Source of the DNA: Streptomyces sp. Edi2
GTDB taxonomy: Bacteria > Actinomycetota > Actinomycetes > Streptomycetales > Streptomycetaceae
Direction: 5' to 3'
DNA: 64,000 nt
Assembly: GCF_040253635.1 (NCBI RefSeq)
Contig: NZ_JBEJGX010000003.1
Span: forward strand, 1,488,001 to 1,552,000
Shown: positions 33,361 through 45,778 of the stretch, piece after piece
Position numbering within the stretch: the stretch's first letter is position 1
How the letters are laid out: each line of letters starts with the position of its first letter
Translations under genes and position numbers: made by a program
The notes under the pieces: generated by a model
Told to the model about the DNA's origin: nothing
Databases searched by the model: none
Seen by the model: the letters and a program-made list of their open reading frames with translations, nothing else

Positions 33361-34239
33361 ATGTTTCGACCTGGGATCCCCCTGCCCAGTGCACACCGCA
33401 CCGAGGCGGGTCAGCCGCGTCCCGTGGAAGACGCCCAGCGGCCCTCCGCCGCCGAGCGCATACGAACCCTCGTCGAGTCCCATGGTATGGCGTCCTTGAG
33501 CATCCCCGGTGTCGAGGACCCCGACGAAGCCGGTCTCTCGGCTCCTGTCTGCCGGACCGTGACACCCGGCGGAGACGTGCTGTTGCTGGTTCCAGGCGAC
33601 TCTGCGGCGGCTCGGGCGGCCGCACACGCGCAGGACGACGACGTCACAGCCGTGATGGAGATCACGGACGTCGCACCCGTTTCGGTGCCTCATCGCATCC
33701 GCGGACGGGCCTGGGTGGCCGGCTGGCTGACCCCCGTACGCAATGACCAGCGCGCCGAGGCCGCCATGCTGCTCGCCGAGCGGCACCCGGTGGGAGAGCT
33801 GCTGGGCATCGGTGAGGCGCTGCAGCCGGACCCGGCACCGGGCCTGTACGGGCGGACCGCCTGGATGATGCTGCGCCTGGAGGTCGGCGAGGGCGCGGTG
33901 GACGATCTGTGGGGCGCCGAGTCCGTCGAGCCCGACGAGTTCGCCGTCGCGGCCCCCGATCCGCTGGCCGCCCACGAGGCGGAGCTGCTGCAGCATCTGC
34001 ACGCGGCGCACAGCGAGCAGGTGCGCGGGCTGTGTGCCCTGCTGGGCGACCGCCAGGAGACCTGCGGGCTGCGTGACCGGGCCGTGCCGGTGGGCCTGGA
34101 CCGCTTCGGCCTGCGGGTCCGCTTCACCGACGCCGAGCAGCGGTCCTTCGACGCGCGGTTCGACTTCCCCGAGCCCGTGCGGGACGTGGCGGAGCTGCGG
34201 CGGGCGATGCATCTGCTCTTCGAGGCGGCGGCCGAGTAG
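33361..34239 (+). CDS. DUF2470 / HugZ-like heme- or iron-related protein
   Basis: 292 residues. The C-terminal 85 residues (EAELLQHLHAAHSEQVRGLCALLGD ... VGLDRFGLRVRF ... FDFPEPVRDVAELRRAMHLLF) match the DUF2470 domain found at the end of HugZ-type heme-degrading proteins; the N-terminal 200 residues look like the accompanying split-barrel region, though divergent. ATG at 33361 with AGGAGAA upstream; a GTG at 33331 would lie inside the iron box and is rejected. The iron box supports a role in iron or heme metabolism. Enzyme activity is inference. Confidence 0.85.
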   Translation: MFRPGIPLPSAHRTEAGQPRPVEDAQRPSAAERIRTLVESHGMASLSIPGVEDPDEAGLSAPVCRTVTPGGDVLLLVPGDSAAARAAAHAQDDDVTAVMEITDVAPVSVPHRIRGRAWVAGWLTPVRNDQRAEAAMLLAERHPVGELLGIGEALQPDPAPGLYGRTAWMMLRLEVGEGAVDDLWGAESVEPDEFAVAAPDPLAAHEAELLQHLHAAHSEQVRGLCALLGDRQETCGLRDRAVPVGLDRFGLRVRFTDAEQRSFDARFDFPEPVRDVAELRRAMHLLFEAAAE

Positions 34240-34261
34240 CGGGGGCCCGGAGCGGCCGGGG

Positions 34262-35641
34262 CTATTCGGTGGCGGCGGCCTCGCCGGAGGCCGGGCCCAG
34301 GCGGATGCGGACCCGCTCGACCACATCGGCGTAGCGCGCCTCCGCGCCGTGGCGGGTGGGCTCGTAGTACCGCTTGCCGTGCACCTCGTCCGGCGCGTAC
34401 TGCTGGGCCGCGATACCGCCCGGCAGGTCGTGCGGGTACTGATAGCCCTGGCCGTGGCCGAGCTTCTGAGCGCCCTTGTAGTGGCTGTCGCGCAGATGCG
34501 GCGGTACCGCACCCGCCTGACCGGCCCGGACGTCCGCCAGGGCGGCGTCGATCGCCATGTACGCGGCGTTCGACTTCGGCGCCAGGGCGAGCGCGATGGT
34601 GGCCTGGCTGAGCGTGATCCGCGCCTCCGGGAAGCCGATCATCGCCACGGCCTGGGCGGCGGCCACCGCGGTCTGCAGGGCCGTCGGATCGGCCAGGCCG
34701 ATGTCCTCGCTCGCCGAGATCATCAGCCGGCGGGCGATGAAACGCGGGTCCTCCCCCGCCTCGATCATGCGCGCGAGGTAGTGCAGCGCGGCGTCGACGT
34801 CCGAGCCCCGGATGGACTTGATCAGCGCGCTGGCGACGTCGTAGTGCTGGTCGCCGTCCCGGTCGTACTTCACCGCCGCCCGGTCGACGGACTCCTCCAG
34901 CGTCTGGAGGGTGATCTCCTTCTCCCCCTTGGCCAGCGCAGATCCTGCACCGGCCTCCAGCGCCGTCAGCGCCCGCCGGGCATCGCCGCCCGCGATGCGC
35001 AGCAGATGCCCCTCGGTGTCCTCGGGGAGGGTGACCGAGCCCGCCAGACCGCGGGCGTCGCTCAGCGCGCGCCGCAGCAGCCCGCGCAGATCGTCGTCCG
35101 TGAGGGGTTCGAGGGTCAGCAGCAGCGAGCGGGACAGCAGCGGCGAGATCACCGAGAAGTACGGATTCTCGGTCGTCGCGGCGATCAGGGTGACCCAGCG
35201 GTTCTCCACGGCGGGCAGCAGGGAGTCCTGCTGGGCCTTGCTGAAGCGGTGGATCTCGTCCAGGAAGAGGACGGTCTCCTTGCCGAAGCCGCCGGAGGCG
35301 CGCCGGGCGCCGTCGATCACCGCGCGGACCTCCTTGACGCCCGCCGTGATGGCCGAGAGCTCCACGAAGCGCTTGTTCGTCGCCTGGCTGACGACGTACG
35401 CCAGGGTCGTCTTGCCGATGCCCGGCGGGCCCCACAGGAACACCGACGACGGCCCCGCAGGGCCGCCGTCGCCCTCGCCGACCAGCCGGCGCAGCGGCGA
35501 GCCCGGCTTGAGGAGATGCTGCTGGCCCACGACTTCGTCGAGGGTGCGCGGACGCATCCGCACGGCGAGCGGGGACCCCGCGGGGTCCTTCTCCTGACGG
35601 TCTTCGGCAGCGGCGGTGAACAGGTCGGGCTCCACGTCCAC
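34262..35641 (-). CDS. rarA: Replication-associated recombination protein A (RarA/MgsA) AAA+ ATPase
   Basis: Clamp-loader-like ATPase acting at stalled forks. Walker [15 protein letters not shown] near residue 70, Walker [12 protein letters not shown] near 125, sensor 1 IAATTENP, arginine finger region [10 protein letters not shown]; then the MgsA C-terminal domain with [15 protein letters not shown] and the LRDSHYKGA motif. 459 residues, normal length. It converges on the DUF2470 gene 22 bases away. Confidence 0.96.
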   Translation of the reverse strand: MDVEPDLFTAAAEDRQEKDPAGSPLAVRMRPRTLDEVVGQQHLLKPGSPLRRLVGEGDGGPAGPSSVFLWGPPGIGKTTLAYVVSQATNKRFVELSAITAGVKEVRAVIDGARRASGGFGKETVLFLDEIHRFSKAQQDSLLPAVENRWVTLIAATTENPYFSVISPLLSRSLLLTLEPLTDDDLRGLLRRALSDARGLAGSVTLPEDTEGHLLRIAGGDARRALTALEAGAGSALAKGEKEITLQTLEESVDRAAVKYDRDGDQHYDVASALIKSIRGSDVDAALHYLARMIEAGEDPRFIARRLMISASEDIGLADPTALQTAVAAAQAVAMIGFPEARITLSQATIALALAPKSNAAYMAIDAALADVRAGQAGAVPPHLRDSHYKGAQKLGHGQGYQYPHDLPGGIAAQQYAPDEVHGKRYYEPTRHGAEARYADVVERVRIRLGPASGEAAATE

Positions 35642-35725
35642 GAGCCTATGTCACCCCACTGACAACGCCCCGGGCGCCGTTGACGTGGACGGCGGCCGGG
35701 GCCTGCGGCGGATGCGCGCGGGTGA

Positions 35726-36367
35726 CTAGATCAGCGTGCTCCAGTACGACCACCACTTGGTGAGGATCAGCATCGCGATCACGCCGTACCAGACCACGGG
35801 CACCACCCAGTGGAACTCCACCACGGCGGAGCGCAGCCCCGCGGGGGCCGGGATGATGCCGTGCTTGAGGTTGTGGGCGGTGGTGTACCAGAACATCAGG
35901 ATGGTGACGCACCAGGTCAGCGTGCACCACAGGCACAGTGAGTTGATGCTGTACAGCGACTGGGACATCAGCCACATACAGAAGACCGCGGCCAGCCCGG
36001 TGCCGACGTTCAGGCCGATCCAGTACCAGCGGCGGAAGCGGGCGCCGGCCAGCAGGGCCATCCCGATCGCGATCACCACGCCGAAACCGACCAGCCCGGC
36101 CATCGGGTTCGGGAAGCCGAAGACCTCCGCCTGCTTGCTCTGCATGACACTGCCGCAGGAGATGATCGGGTTGAGGCTGCAGGCGGGCTTGAAGTTCGGG
36201 TCCTTCAGCAGCTCGAACTTGTCCAGGGTGATGATCCAGGCCGCCAGCAGACCCAGCGCGCTGGTGATCACCAGGAGCAGCGCGAAGCCGCGGCCGGAAC
36301 CGATCCTGTCCGCGCCGCTCGCGCGGTCGTCGTCGGTGGACACGTCGTCAAGCGCTGTCGTCGTCAT
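35726..36367 (-). CDS. Vitamin K epoxide reductase (VKOR) family membrane protein
   Basis: Bacterial VKOR reoxidises DsbA-type thiol oxidases, replacing DsbB in actinobacteria. 213 residues with four to five transmembrane helices; loop cysteines Cys63 and Cys71 (CSLNPIISC) and the active-site CLWC (145-148) are all present. ATG at 36367; an in-frame ATG 24 codons earlier (MNGGAALADP) has its own GGAG and cannot be excluded. Upstream is a 335-bp non-coding stretch ending at the hisS terminator. Confidence 0.95.
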   Translation of the reverse strand: MTTTALDDVSTDDDRASGADRIGSGRGFALLLVITSALGLLAAWIITLDKFELLKDPNFKPACSLNPIISCGSVMQSKQAEVFGFPNPMAGLVGFGVVIAIGMALLAGARFRRWYWIGLNVGTGLAAVFCMWLMSQSLYSINSLCLWCTLTWCVTILMFWYTTAHNLKHGIIPAPAGLRSAVVEFHWVVPVVWYGVIAMLILTKWWSYWSTLI

Positions 36368-36702
36368 ATCGCCGTTCCGTCGATCCCTGGGGAGATGGGG
36401 CTGAGAAAGCGGGTCCGCGAGCGCGGCACCGCCGTTCATTCTGCCCCAACTCCACCATGACCCACTGTGCGATGAACATAAAGCCGAAGGCTCCGTACAC
36501 AGCGTTCTCTCAGGTTCGCGCCCTGCCCGCCCGCCCTGCCGCGCGCTGCGGCACCGGCCGCCGCCAGTGGCGGGGCGCGTCCAAAACCCTCCGCCGGGAT
36601 GACGGCTCAGCGGGCGTTGACACCGGGCACCGGGCACCGGCAGCACGAGGGGCCCGGACGGCAGCTCGCCGTCGGGCCCCTCAGTTCTCTCGCCGCGCGG
36701 CC
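36368..36702. other. 335-bp intergenic region between VKOR and hisS
   Basis: No convincing gene. It holds the VKOR leader and presumed promoter on the minus strand, a short tandem repeat of CACCGG-GCACCGG type near 36621-36640, and the hisS terminator hairpin at its right end. Confidence 0.7.
36647..36682 (-). terminator. hisS terminator hairpin
   Basis: GAGGGGCCCG-(G)-ACGGC pairs with GCCGTCGGGCCCCTC (one bulged G, loop AGCTC), about 20 bases past the hisS stop; the minus strand then reads away into GC-rich DNA with no U-tract. Confidence 0.75.
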
Positions 36703-37965
36703 TCAGCCGAGCCTGCGCCGGACCTCCTCGGCCACGCCGTCCAGCGCCACCGCGGTCTGCTCGCCGCTCTCCAGGTCCTTGAGCTGGACGACGCCCTCGG
36801 CCAGGTCCCGCTCGCCCGCCACCAGCGCCAGCCGCGCGCCGGAGCGGTTGGCGGACTTCATGGCGTTCTTCAGGCCCTTGCCGCCGAACGCGAAGTCGGT
36901 GGCGACACCGGACCGGCGCAGCTCGGTGACCACGCCGAACAGCACCCGCCGGGCCTCCTCGCCGAGCGGGACGGCGTACACGGCGGTGGCGGCAGGGATG
37001 TCGAGCGTGATGCCCTCCGCCTCCAGCGCCAGCACCGTGCGGTCGACGCCCAGGGCCCAGCCGACGGACGGCAGCGCGGGGCCGCCGATCATCTCGGAGA
37101 GGCCGTCGTAGCGGCCGCCGCCGCCCACCGCCGACTGCGAGCCCAGGCCGTCGTGGACGAACTCGAAGGTGGTGCGGGTGTAGTAGTCCAGGCCGCGCAC
37201 CAGCTTCTCGTCGTCCTCGAAGGCCACGCCCGCCGCGGTCAGCAGCTCGCGCACCTGCTCGTGGTACGCCTTGCAGGCCTCGCAAAGGTAGTCGCGGAGC
37301 TTGGGCGCCCCGTCGAGCTGCTTCTGCACCGCTTCGCGCTTGTCGTCCAGGACGCGCAGCGGGTTGATCTCGACCCGGCGACGGGTGTCCTCGTCCAGGT
37401 CGAGCCCGCCCAGGAAGTCCTGCAGCGCGGCGCGGTAGACGGGACGGCACTCCTTGTCGCCCAGGGAGTTGAGCAGGATGCGGAAGTTCCGCAGGCCCAG
37501 CGCGCGGTAGGCCTGGTCGGCCAGGATGATCAACTCGGCGTCCAGCGCCGGGTCTTCGGCACCGATGGCCTCGGCGCCGACCTGGGAGAAGTGGCGGTAA
37601 CGGCCCTTCTGCGGACGCTCGTAGCGGTAGTACGAGCCGGAGTACCAGAGCTTGACGGGGAGATTGCCGGCCTTGTGGAGGTTGGCCTCCAGCGCGGCCC
37701 GCAGCACGGACGCGGTGCCCTCGGGACGCAGCGCCAGCTGGTCGCCGCCCTTGGTCTCGAAGGCGTACATCTCCTTGGTCACGATGTCGGTGGACTCGCC
37801 GACCCCGCGCGCGAACAGCTCGACGTTCTCGAAGCCGGGCGTCTCGATGTAGCCGTACCCGGAGTTCTTCAGCGGCGCGGCGATCGCCTCGCGCACCGCG
37901 AGATAGGTGGCGGACTGCGGCGGAATCAGGTCGTACGTGCCCTTGGGGGCCTTGAAGGTGCTCAC
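36703..37965 (-). CDS. hisS: Histidyl-tRNA synthetase
   Basis: Class II synthetase, 420 residues. Motif 1 region [15 protein letters not shown], motif 2 [21 protein letters not shown], the HisA loop [15 protein letters not shown] and His[14 protein letters not shown] are intact, with the anticodon-binding domain at the C-terminus. I start at GTG 37965 ([15 protein letters not shown] follows), which matches the usual family start; GTG 37980 would overlap the preceding gene's stop (GTGA) and is a real alternative. Downstream of the metallo-hydrolase gene. Confidence 0.96.
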   Translation of the reverse strand: MSTFKAPKGTYDLIPPQSATYLAVREAIAAPLKNSGYGYIETPGFENVELFARGVGESTDIVTKEMYAFETKGGDQLALRPEGTASVLRAALEANLHKAGNLPVKLWYSGSYYRYERPQKGRYRHFSQVGAEAIGAEDPALDAELIILADQAYRALGLRNFRILLNSLGDKECRPVYRAALQDFLGGLDLDEDTRRRVEINPLRVLDDKREAVQKQLDGAPKLRDYLCEACKAYHEQVRELLTAAGVAFEDDEKLVRGLDYYTRTTFEFVHDGLGSQSAVGGGGRYDGLSEMIGGPALPSVGWALGVDRTVLALEAEGITLDIPAATAVYAVPLGEEARRVLFGVVTELRRSGVATDFAFGGKGLKNAMKSANRSGARLALVAGERDLAEGVVQLKDLESGEQTAVALDGVAEEVRRRLG

Positions 37966-37976
37966 GGAAACTCTCG

Positions 37977-38690
37977 TCACATTCCTCGTCGTGGAGCGGC
38001 GGTGAAGCCGTCTCCGCGGCCGGCGGCCACTTCCCGGAGGAAGGGGTTGGTGGCGCGCTCGTGGCCGATGGTGGTCTGGGGGCCGTGGCCGGACAGGACG
38101 ACGGTCGAGTCCTCCAGCGGCAGGCACACACGCGCCAGCGACTGCAGGATCTCGGCGTGGTCGCCGCCCGGCAGGTCGGTGCGTCCGATGGAGCCGGCGA
38201 ACAGCAGGTCGCCCGAGAAGAAGACCGGCGGAATGTCGGCCTGCTCGGGCATCCGGAAGGTCACCGACCCCTTGGTATGGCCCGGGGCGTGCGCGACGGA
38301 GAATTCCATCCCGGCGAGTTCCAGGGCGGCACCGTCGCTCAGCTCCTTGACGTCGTCCGGCTCGCCCACCGTGAGTTCGCCCAGGAGCTGCTGACCGATG
38401 GAGCGGCCGAGGGCCTTCTCCGGGTCGCTCATCATGTAGCGGTCCTCGGGGTGGATCCAGGCCGGGACGTCGTGTGCGCCGCACACCGGGACGACCGAGG
38501 CGACGTGGTCGATATGACCGTGCGTGAGAACGACCGCGACGGGCTTGAGCCGATGCTTTGCGACCGCGTCCTCGACTCCTGGGGCCGCCTGGTGGCCCGG
38601 GTCGATGATGACGCACTCCTCGCCTGCGGCGGGGGCGACCAAGTAGCAGTTGGTGCCCCAGGCCCCGGCGGGGAACCCGGCAATCAGCAC
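37977..38690 (-). CDS. Metallo-beta-lactamase-fold hydrolase (glyoxalase II-like)
   Basis: 237 residues with the metal-binding THGHIDHV motif near residue 60, further ligands in [12 protein letters not shown] and [13 protein letters not shown], and a C-terminal [12 protein letters not shown]. Such proteins hydrolyse thioesters such as S-lactoylglutathione analogues; in actinomycetes the substrate is unclear because mycothiol replaces glutathione. GTG start at 38690 with AAGGAC before it. Sits just upstream of hisS and is divergent from the cyclophilin gene. Confidence 0.92.
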   Translation of the reverse strand: MLIAGFPAGAWGTNCYLVAPAAGEECVIIDPGHQAAPGVEDAVAKHRLKPVAVVLTHGHIDHVASVVPVCGAHDVPAWIHPEDRYMMSDPEKALGRSIGQQLLGELTVGEPDDVKELSDGAALELAGMEFSVAHAPGHTKGSVTFRMPEQADIPPVFFSGDLLFAGSIGRTDLPGGDHAEILQSLARVCLPLEDSTVVLSGHGPQTTIGHERATNPFLREVAAGRGDGFTAAPRRGM

Positions 38691-38852
38691 GTTCGTCCTT
38701 ACGGTCGGTGTGGAGGCCGGCCCGCAAGGCCGCTCCTCCCGGACATCTCGGCAGCTCCAGAGCCTACCGGCGGGACTCCCGGCAGGGCGAACCCGTATAC
38801 CGTACGGCCACGGCGCACGAGCGCGATCGATGATCGGACAAGGAGACGACCG

Positions 38853-39680
38853 GTGGTCAGCAAAGATCAGCGGCGGCGGCAGCTCGCCCGCGAGAAGTAC
38901 GAGCGTCAGCAGCAACGGCGGTCCGCGGCCCAGCGCAAGACCAAACGCCGCAATGTGATCATCGCGTCCGCCGCGGCAGTCGCGCTGGCCGCCGGCGCCG
39001 TCGTCTACGTCTCCGCGGGCCTCGCGGGCGGCAGCGACCAGGAGGACAGGGCCGCGGCCCCGACGCCGTCCAAGGCGCCGGACCCCTGCGGCCGGCCCGC
39101 GAAGGGCAGCCCGTCGAAGAAGACCTGGCCCAAGGAACCGGCGATGTCGCTCGACACCTCGGCCTCGTACTCCGCGAAGCTGGCGACGACCTGCGGCACC
39201 ATCGGCATCACACTGGACGCCGGCAAGGCGCCGCACACGGTCAACTCCTTCGCCTTCCTGGCCGGCCAGGGCTACTTCGACCACAGCAAGTGCCACCGCC
39301 TGATGAACGAGGGGATTTTCGTCCTGCAGTGCGGCGACCCGAAGGGCACCGGCCAGGGCACCCCCGGCTACACCATCCCGGACGAGAACCTGAAGGACCC
39401 GCGGCTCAAGGGCGGCATCTATCCGGCGGGCACCGTCGCGATGGCCAACCGCTACGACGGGGCGAGCGAGAAGACCCGCAACTCCGGCGGCAGCCAGTTC
39501 TTCCTCGTCTACCAGGACAGCAAGCTGCCGGCGAACTACACACCGTTCGGCACCATCACGGGCGGTATGGACGTCCTGAAGAAGATCGCCAAGGCCGGAT
39601 CCACGACCGACCCGCAGACCCGCAACAGCGCGCCCAACGCCACCGTCGTGATCGACAAGGCATCCGTGAAGAAGTCCTGA
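38853..39680 (+). CDS. Membrane-anchored cyclophilin-type peptidyl-prolyl isomerase
   Basis: 275 residues. A basic, glutamine-rich N-terminus (DQRRRQLAREKYERQQQRR) is followed by one transmembrane helix at about 36-57 (VIIASAAAVALAAGAVVYVSAGLAGG), a short linker, then a cyclophilin domain from about residue 100: CHRLMNEG, GTPGYTIPDENL, GSQFFLVYQDS and PFGTITGGMDVLKKI. The domain probably faces outside and helps fold exported proteins. GTG start at 38853 with AAGGAGAC seven bases before. Divergent from the hydrolase gene. Confidence 0.93.
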   Translation: MVSKDQRRRQLAREKYERQQQRRSAAQRKTKRRNVIIASAAAVALAAGAVVYVSAGLAGGSDQEDRAAAPTPSKAPDPCGRPAKGSPSKKTWPKEPAMSLDTSASYSAKLATTCGTIGITLDAGKAPHTVNSFAFLAGQGYFDHSKCHRLMNEGIFVLQCGDPKGTGQGTPGYTIPDENLKDPRLKGGIYPAGTVAMANRYDGASEKTRNSGGSQFFLVYQDSKLPANYTPFGTITGGMDVLKKIAKAGSTTDPQTRNSAPNATVVIDKASVKKS

Positions 39681-39695
39681 CCGGCCGGACGACCT

Positions 39696-39719
39696 GGGGC
39701 GGCACCGCGGCGCCGCCCC
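39696..39719 (+). terminator. Terminator hairpin after the cyclophilin gene
   Basis: GGGGCGGC / GCCGCCCC with an 8-base loop, 15 bases past the stop. The rest of the 250-bp gap to the next gene is less GC-rich and probably carries that gene's promoter. Confidence 0.55.
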
Positions 39720-39930
39720 GTGCGAACCGCGGAATTTCGTCGTGCTGGATGCGGACAGCGGACCGCAGGTCGCCTAGATTGGCGTTGTGTAGGGTGCCTG
39801 CTCCGACGGCTGCCACCCTCACCCGCAATTCAGCCCGTCGGACCGGCCAGGGCGCGGCTCTGCCGGACAGAAACTGTGGACGATGCCGGGGGGCCGCACG
39901 CCCCCGTCGGCATCATGTGGAGGAGGCGCT

Positions 39931-41160
39931 GTGAGCAGCGACCCATGGGGCCGCGTCGACGAGACGGGGACCGTGTACGTGCGTACCGCCGAGGGCGAGC
40001 AGGTCGTCGGATCGTGGCAGGCAGGAACTCCCGAGGAGGCCCTCGCCTACTTCGAGCGCAAGTATGAGGGCCTGGTCGTCGAGATCGGCCTCCTCGAGCG
40101 CCGGGTCAAGACCACCGACCTGTCGGCGAAGGACGCGACGACCGCGATCGAGCATCTGCGCACCCAGATCGACGAACACCACGCGGTGGGCGATCTGGAC
40201 GCGCTGCGCAAGCGGCTGGACAAGCTCGTCGAGGCCGTCGAGTCGCGCCGCGAGGAGCGCAAGGCGCAGAAGGCGCGGCAGAGCGACGAGGCTCGCCAGG
40301 CCAAGGAGAAGCTGGTCGCCGAGGCCGAGGAGCTGGCGGCCAGTGAGCAGTGGCGGGCGGCCGGCGAGCGGCTGCGCGCGCTGGTCGACACCTGGAAGGG
40401 CCTGCCGCGGCTCGACCGCAAGGCGGACGACGAACTGTGGCACCGCTTCTCGCACGCCCGCTCGGCGTTCTCCAAGCGCCGCAAGGCACACTTCGCGTCG
40501 CTGGACGCGCAGCGCGAGGAGTCCCGTAAGGCGAAGGAGAAGCTGGTCGCCGAGGCCGAGTCGCTGTCGAACTCGACGGACTGGGGGGCCACCGCGGCCC
40601 GCTACCGCGAGCTGATGGCCGACTGGAAGGCCGCGGGCCGCGCCCAGCGCGAGCACGAGGACGACCTGTGGAACCGCTTCCGCGGCGCCCAGGACGTCTT
40701 CTTCCAGGCGCGCGGCGAGACCTTCGCGGAGCGCGACGCCGAGCAGCGGGAGAACCTGACCCGCAAGGAGGAGCTGGCCGTCGAGGCCGAGAAGCTGCTC
40801 CCCGTCTCGGACCTGAAGGCCGCGCGGTCGGCGTTCCGCTCGATCAACGAACGGTGGGAGGCCATCGGCCACGTCCCCCGGGACGCCCGCCCCAAGATCG
40901 AGGGCCGGATGCACGCCGTCGAGCGCGCCATCCAGGAGGCCGAGGAGAGCGAGTGGCGGCGGACGAACCCTGAGGCGCGGGCCCGCGCCGCGGGGCTGAC
41001 CGGCCAGCTCCAGGACGCGGTCGACAAGCTGCAGAAGCAGATCGACACGGCCAGGGCGGCGGGCAACAACGCCAAGGCCGACAAGCTCGGCCGGGAGCTG
41101 GAGGGCCGCAAGGAGCTGCTGGACCAGGCGCTCAAGGGCCTGGAGGAGTTCGGCGGCTGA
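39931..41160 (+). CDS. DUF349 coiled-coil repeat protein
   Basis: 409 residues composed mainly of long charged helices with at least three DUF349 units: WRAAGERLRALVDTWKGLPRLDRKADDELWHRFSHARS, ATAARYRELMADWKAAGRAQREHEDDLWNRFRGAQD, and LKAARSAFRSINERWEAIGHVPRDARPKIEGRMHAVE. No membrane segment, no enzyme motif. GTG at 39931 follows GGAGGAGG. Function unknown; it lies convergent with relA and shares a strong terminator with it. Confidence 0.92.
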   Translation: MSSDPWGRVDETGTVYVRTAEGEQVVGSWQAGTPEEALAYFERKYEGLVVEIGLLERRVKTTDLSAKDATTAIEHLRTQIDEHHAVGDLDALRKRLDKLVEAVESRREERKAQKARQSDEARQAKEKLVAEAEELAASEQWRAAGERLRALVDTWKGLPRLDRKADDELWHRFSHARSAFSKRRKAHFASLDAQREESRKAKEKLVAEAESLSNSTDWGATAARYRELMADWKAAGRAQREHEDDLWNRFRGAQDVFFQARGETFAERDAEQRENLTRKEELAVEAEKLLPVSDLKAARSAFRSINERWEAIGHVPRDARPKIEGRMHAVERAIQEAEESEWRRTNPEARARAAGLTGQLQDAVDKLQKQIDTARAAGNNAKADKLGRELEGRKELLDQALKGLEEFGG

Positions 41161-41248
41161 TTCTTGCGCCTAAACCGGCGCCGCTTTCGCGGAAATGGTT
41201 GATCGCCGTTGGGGTTCCTCAATTGATGCCTGAGGTGCCTGACACGAA

Positions 41249-41284
41249 AAGGGGGCCCCGGTACCCAGGTACCGGGGCCCCCTT
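41249..41284. terminator. Bidirectional terminator between DUF349 gene and relA
   Basis: A perfect 17-bp inverted repeat (AAGGGGGCCCCGGTACC, 2 central bases, complement). A-tract AAAA on the left and TT on the right let it work for both convergent genes. Confidence 0.9.
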
Positions 41285-41293
41285 CCTTGGCGG

Positions 41294-43936
<2,643 letters not shown>

Positions 43937-44049
43937 GAGCACTCCTCAGGCGGCTGGGACCCCAGGACCTCGAACGGGCCGGGGTGCCATGGTATCGACC
44001 TCGGGGCCACTGCTCCCCCGCGGCCGGGGTTCCGTACATGACACAGCAG

Positions 44050-44081
44050 CAGGGGCACCCGGATTCTTCCGGATGCCCCTG
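44050..44081 (-). terminator. apt terminator hairpin
   Basis: CAGGGGCACCCGGA / TCCGGATGCCCCTG with a 4-base loop and one G-U pair, 30 bases past the apt stop and before relA, so relA probably also has its own promoter in 43937-44049. Confidence 0.75.
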
Positions 44082-44110
44082 TTTGCGTGACGGTGCGCTG
44101 CGAGCGCGGC

Positions 44111-44659
44111 TCAGACCGTGATCAGGGCCTCCAGCACGGCGCCCTTCAGGCCCGGCTCCAGCCGTTCCCGCCCGGCCAGGAAGCCCAGCTCCAGCAGGAC
44201 CGCCACGCCCGCGACCTCGGCGCCCGCGCGGCGGATGAGCTGCAGCGAGGCGTCGGCGGTGCCGCCGGTGGCCAGGACGTCGTCGATCACCAGCACCCGG
44301 TCGCCCGGGGCCAGCGCATCGGCGTGCATCTCGATCTCGGCCGTGCCGTACTCCAGCTCGTACGCCTGTCCGAGCGTCGCGCCGGGCAGCTTGCCCGCCT
44401 TGCGTACGGGGACGAAGCCGATACCGGCCCGGACCGCGACCGGAGCGGCGAGTATGAACCCGCGGGCCTCCAGGCCCACGATCTTGTCCACGCGGTGCCG
44501 CCCGCACAGCTCGGCGAACGCCTCGGTCAGCGCGCCGAAGGCGGCCGGGTCGGCCAGCAGCGGAGTGATGTCCTTGAACACCACGCCCGGCTGGGGGTGG
44601 TCCGGGACGTCCGCGATCCGGCTGAGCAGCAGCTCACGCAGCTCTGCGGGGGCGCTCAC
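44111..44659 (-). CDS. apt: Adenine phosphoribosyltransferase
   Basis: Salvages adenine to AMP with PRPP. The PRPP loop is VLVIDDVLATGGTADAS (near 123-139); GLEARGFILAAPVA and the N-terminal DITPLLADP are typical. 182 residues. The GTG start at 44659 overlaps the secF stop (GTGA), so it is coupled to the secretion genes. Confidence 0.97.
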   Translation of the reverse strand: MSAPAELRELLLSRIADVPDHPQPGVVFKDITPLLADPAAFGALTEAFAELCGRHRVDKIVGLEARGFILAAPVAVRAGIGFVPVRKAGKLPGATLGQAYELEYGTAEIEMHADALAPGDRVLVIDDVLATGGTADASLQLIRRAGAEVAGVAVLLELGFLAGRERLEPGLKGAVLEALITV

Positions 44660-45777
44660 CGGCGCTTGCCCGACGGGCGGCCGCGTCCGCGGTTGCGGGA
44701 GGCGGGCTGCCGGCGGGGGCCGACGACCGCGGCGCCGTCACCGTCCTCGGCCTCAGCCGCGTCGGCGGCCTCGTCCTGGGCGTCCTCCTGGCCCGCGGCC
44801 TTGGCCTCGGCCGAGGCACGCTTCGCCATGACCCGCTTGGCCAGGGCCTTCATCTGCGGCTCACGGCTCTTCAGGTCCGCGACCAGCGGGGTCGCGATGA
44901 AGATCGAGGAGTACGCACCGGCGGCGAGGCCGACGAACAGGGCCAGCGAGATGTCGTTGAGCATGCCCGCGCCCAGGACACCGCCGCCGACGAACAGCAG
45001 ACCGGCGACCGGGAGCAGCGCCACGACGGTGGTGTTGATAGAGCGCACCAGGGTGCCGTTGATGCTGCGGTTGGCGATCTCGCTGTAGGTGAAGCGGGTC
45101 TGCTTGGTGATGTCCTTGGAGGCTTCCTTGAGGCTGTCGAAGACGACGACCGTGTCGTAGAGGGAGTAACCGAGGATCGTCAGCAGACCGATGACCGTGC
45201 CGGGGGTGACCTCGAAGCCGACCAGGGAGTAGATGCCGACCGTGATCGTCAGGTCGTGGATCAGCGCGACCAGGGCGGCCACCGCCATCCGCCACTCGAA
45301 GGCGATGGCCAGGTAGAGCACCACGAGGACCATGAAGATCCCCAGGCCCAGCCATGCCTTGTTGGCGATCTGCTCACCCCAACTCGGGCCGACCAGCTGG
45401 GTGTTGACGTCGTTGACCGGGACGTTCAGGTCCTTGGCGAGCTCTTCCTGGACCGGCACCGACTGCTTGGTGTCCAGACCGCTGATCTGGATGCGCAGCG
45501 CGCCGCCGCCGAGCTTCTGCACCATGGCCTGGTGGCCGCCGGACACCGATTCGGCCTTGTGCTGGGCCTCCGAAGCGGAGACGGAGGTGTTCGGGGTGGT
45601 GAAGACCGCGCCGCCGGAGAACTCGATGCCCATGTTCAGGCCGCGCACCCCCAGACCGACGAGCGCCACGATGGTGATGAGGATCGAGAGGCCGTACCAG
45701 ATCTTCCGCTTGCCGATGAAGTCGTAGCCGACCTCGCCGCGGTAAAGCCGGGCGCCGATGTTGCCGAGCTTGGACAT
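44656..45777 (-). CDS. secF: Protein translocase subunit SecF
   Basis: Membrane partner of SecD that uses the proton gradient to complete protein export. 373 residues, six transmembrane helices; the RND-type motifs GIEFSGGAVF, GYSLYDTVVVFDSLKE and RSINTTVVALLPVAGLL are present. The C-terminal 60 residues are an acidic/basic cytoplasmic tail. ATG one base after the secD stop (TGA-G-ATG). Confidence 0.97.
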   Translation of the reverse strand: MSKLGNIGARLYRGEVGYDFIGKRKIWYGLSILITIVALVGLGVRGLNMGIEFSGGAVFTTPNTSVSASEAQHKAESVSGGHQAMVQKLGGGALRIQISGLDTKQSVPVQEELAKDLNVPVNDVNTQLVGPSWGEQIANKAWLGLGIFMVLVVLYLAIAFEWRMAVAALVALIHDLTITVGIYSLVGFEVTPGTVIGLLTILGYSLYDTVVVFDSLKEASKDITKQTRFTYSEIANRSINGTLVRSINTTVVALLPVAGLLFVGGGVLGAGMLNDISLALFVGLAAGAYSSIFIATPLVADLKSREPQMKALAKRVMAKRASAEAKAAGQEDAQDEAADAAEAEDGDGAAVVGPRRQPASRNRGRGRPSGKRR

Positions 45778-45778
45778 C